Origin: Oleiphilus messinensis | Lineage (GTDB): Bacteria > Pseudomonadota > Gammaproteobacteria > Pseudomonadales > Oleiphilaceae | Length of the DNA: 64,000 nucleotides | Direction of reading: 5' to 3' | NCBI RefSeq assembly: GCF_002162375.1 | Contig: NZ_CP021425.1 | Span: forward strand, 1,733,501-1,797,500 | Part shown: positions 62,989 to 64,000 of the stretch, one piece after another | Position numbering within the stretch: position 1 is the stretch's first letter | How the letters are laid out: each line of letters begins with the position of its first letter | Notes under the pieces: model-generated | Databases searched by the model: none | Seen by the model: the letters and a program-made list of their open reading frames with translations, nothing else | Told to the model about the DNA's origin: nothing | Made by a program: the position numbers and the translations under genes

Positions 62989-64000
62989 TCTGGCGAGGAC
63001 AGGCACTGCCCTCACACTTGGTACCGCACAGCCTCTGTGCGCCAGCAGCACGCCGGGTCCTCATGCCGTAACCCGAGTAGATACCCGTCAATACTGCTAT
63101 AACAAGAACGGCGATATGGTCATCTCCCCGGGGCGTACAATTCAATGGTCGCCGTTTGGTAAACCGGTTCGAATTGACCGGGGTAGTGGTAACACTGTTG
63201 TTGAATTTGAATATGGCCCGGATCGCTCCCGTACCCGTCGAATTGATCAGAAAGTCGGCGGCACCGAAACTACAACCACATACGTGGGGAGCTACGAGAA
63301 AGAAGTTCGTGCCGATAAAACCATCGAGCGTTATAGCATCGCGGGAATTGCCATTGTCACCCGTGAAACCTCGACCGAAAACGGAAACACTGTCACCACG
63401 ACCAAAGAGCAGTATTTACTCCGGGATACGCTCGGCTCGGTAGTGGGCATCCTTGACCGCACCACACTGGACTACAATAGCCTGTTGGCATCCTCCTCCA
63501 CTTATGATGCCTGGGGGCAACGCCGCCATTTGGACGGTACGCTCTTTACCTCGGCGGAACTGTTCGCAGATGCCAATGGTGATATCACCAATCGCGGTTT
63601 TACCGGTCATGAACAGGTGGATGGCGTTGGGCTGATCCATATGAACGGGCGGATGTACGATCCGGTCATCGGTCGGTTTATCAGCGCGGACCCGGTAATG
63701 CAGGACCCAACCGATTATCAGAACCTGAACCGATACAGCTACGTGCGGAATAATCCGTTAACCCTGATCGATCCATCTGGGTTTAGTTGGTGGAGCAAAA
63801 AAGGGCGCGGTATTTTTGCTAAAGTATTTGCTGCCTTCTTCCCGACAGTTGCCATATCCACGCCTCAGGGGCTGAAAGAATTTGGTCGCTTTGCGCGTAA
63901 GAACAAATATATTGCTGAAACAGTTCAGGTTGTGGGCTGTACCGCTGCAGCATTTTCAGGGCCCGCTGCACCGGCAGTATGTGGAGGTATTGTATCGGCT
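62989..64000 (+). repeat. Right copy of the Rhs core duplication (continues past window)
   Basis: Matches 60300-61329. The upstream sequence before about 62987 is unrelated to that before the left copy. Confidence 0.85.
62993..64000 (+). CDS. Second truncated Rhs cassette (3' end outside window)
   Basis: The frame is open from upstream of 62993 to the end of the window. It reproduces residues 1-342 of the first cassette almost exactly, including YDAWGQRRHLDG and GRFISADPVMQDP, and still follows the first copy in the pretoxin region (VFAAFFPTVAIS). The GTG that starts the first cassette is GCG here, and 18 bases are deleted nearby, so no clear start codon exists. Next in-frame ATG is at 63116. 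The C-terminal domain lies beyond the window, so its toxin type is unknown. It is probably a silent cassette. Confidence 0.75.

Noticed and set aside
1-64000. tRNA and rRNA genes
   Set aside because: No cloverleaf with a typical T-loop or rRNA-like sequence was noticed in the intergenic regions; a tRNAscan-SE run would be decisive.

Overview
The window looks like a chromosomal segment of a Gram-negative gammaproteobacterium, probably of the Pseudomonadales/Oceanospirillales kind. The evidence is several lipoprotein signal sequences, an aot-type arginine/ornithine ABC transporter in Pseudomonas-like gene content, GGDEF/EAL proteins, an OmpA-like protein and MscS. There is no rRNA or tRNA in the window, so the placement rests on gene content only.

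Region by region. 1-5.0 kb holds an envelope cluster: two TPR lipoproteins (one with LysM), a frameshifted LysM-polysaccharide deacetylase and a membrane Ser/Thr kinase ending in a HAMP module. 5.3-8 kb holds a Baeyer-Villiger-type flavin monooxygenase divergent from an AraC regulator. 8-13.2 kb holds a c-di-GMP phosphodiesterase-like protein and a large DUF4214/Ig-like/PPC repeat protein. 13.5-21.5 kb is a six-gene catabolic run on the + strand: succinate-semialdehyde dehydrogenase, tartrate/malate-type dehydrogenase, GABA-type aminotransferase, D-2-hydroxyacid dehydrogenase, amidase and class I aminotransferase. 21.5-25.3 kb holds a second kinase-HAMP paralogue, a zinc-ribbon protein and a dicarboxylate transporter. 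25.7-30.9 kb holds a MotA/MotB-like pair and two periplasmic binding proteins, one of them translationally coupled to a diguanylate cyclase. 31-34.8 kb is phnD-phnC-phnE-phnM without C-P lyase genes. 35.9-40.4 kb is an aotP-J-Q-M cluster with an AstE/AotO-like gene. 40.7-52.2 kb contains envelope and unknown genes, a PhaC-like hydrolase with a serine nucleophile, an OmpA/cadherin-like repeat protein, and an MscS channel just downstream of a membrane AAA-type ATPase.

From about 52.4 kb to the end the sequence becomes visibly AT-richer and turns into an accessory region. It has two REP-like hairpins in inverted orientation, a decayed REP-associated transposase, hypothetical genes, two tandem Imm11-like immunity genes, a patatin lipoprotein and at least two truncated Rhs cassettes. 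The first Rhs cassette ends in a domain with a complete metzincin zinc site and is followed 3 bp later by a signal-peptide-bearing candidate immunity gene. The second repeats about 1 kb of the same Rhs core and runs off the window.

The most interesting items are the Rhs-metzincin/immunity module, the cassette duplication, the REP pair with a compensatory base-pair change beside its failing transposase, three families of degenerate intergenic minisatellites, the two sensor-kinase paralogues, the MscS-ATPase pair, and the phnDCE-M operon lacking a lyase.
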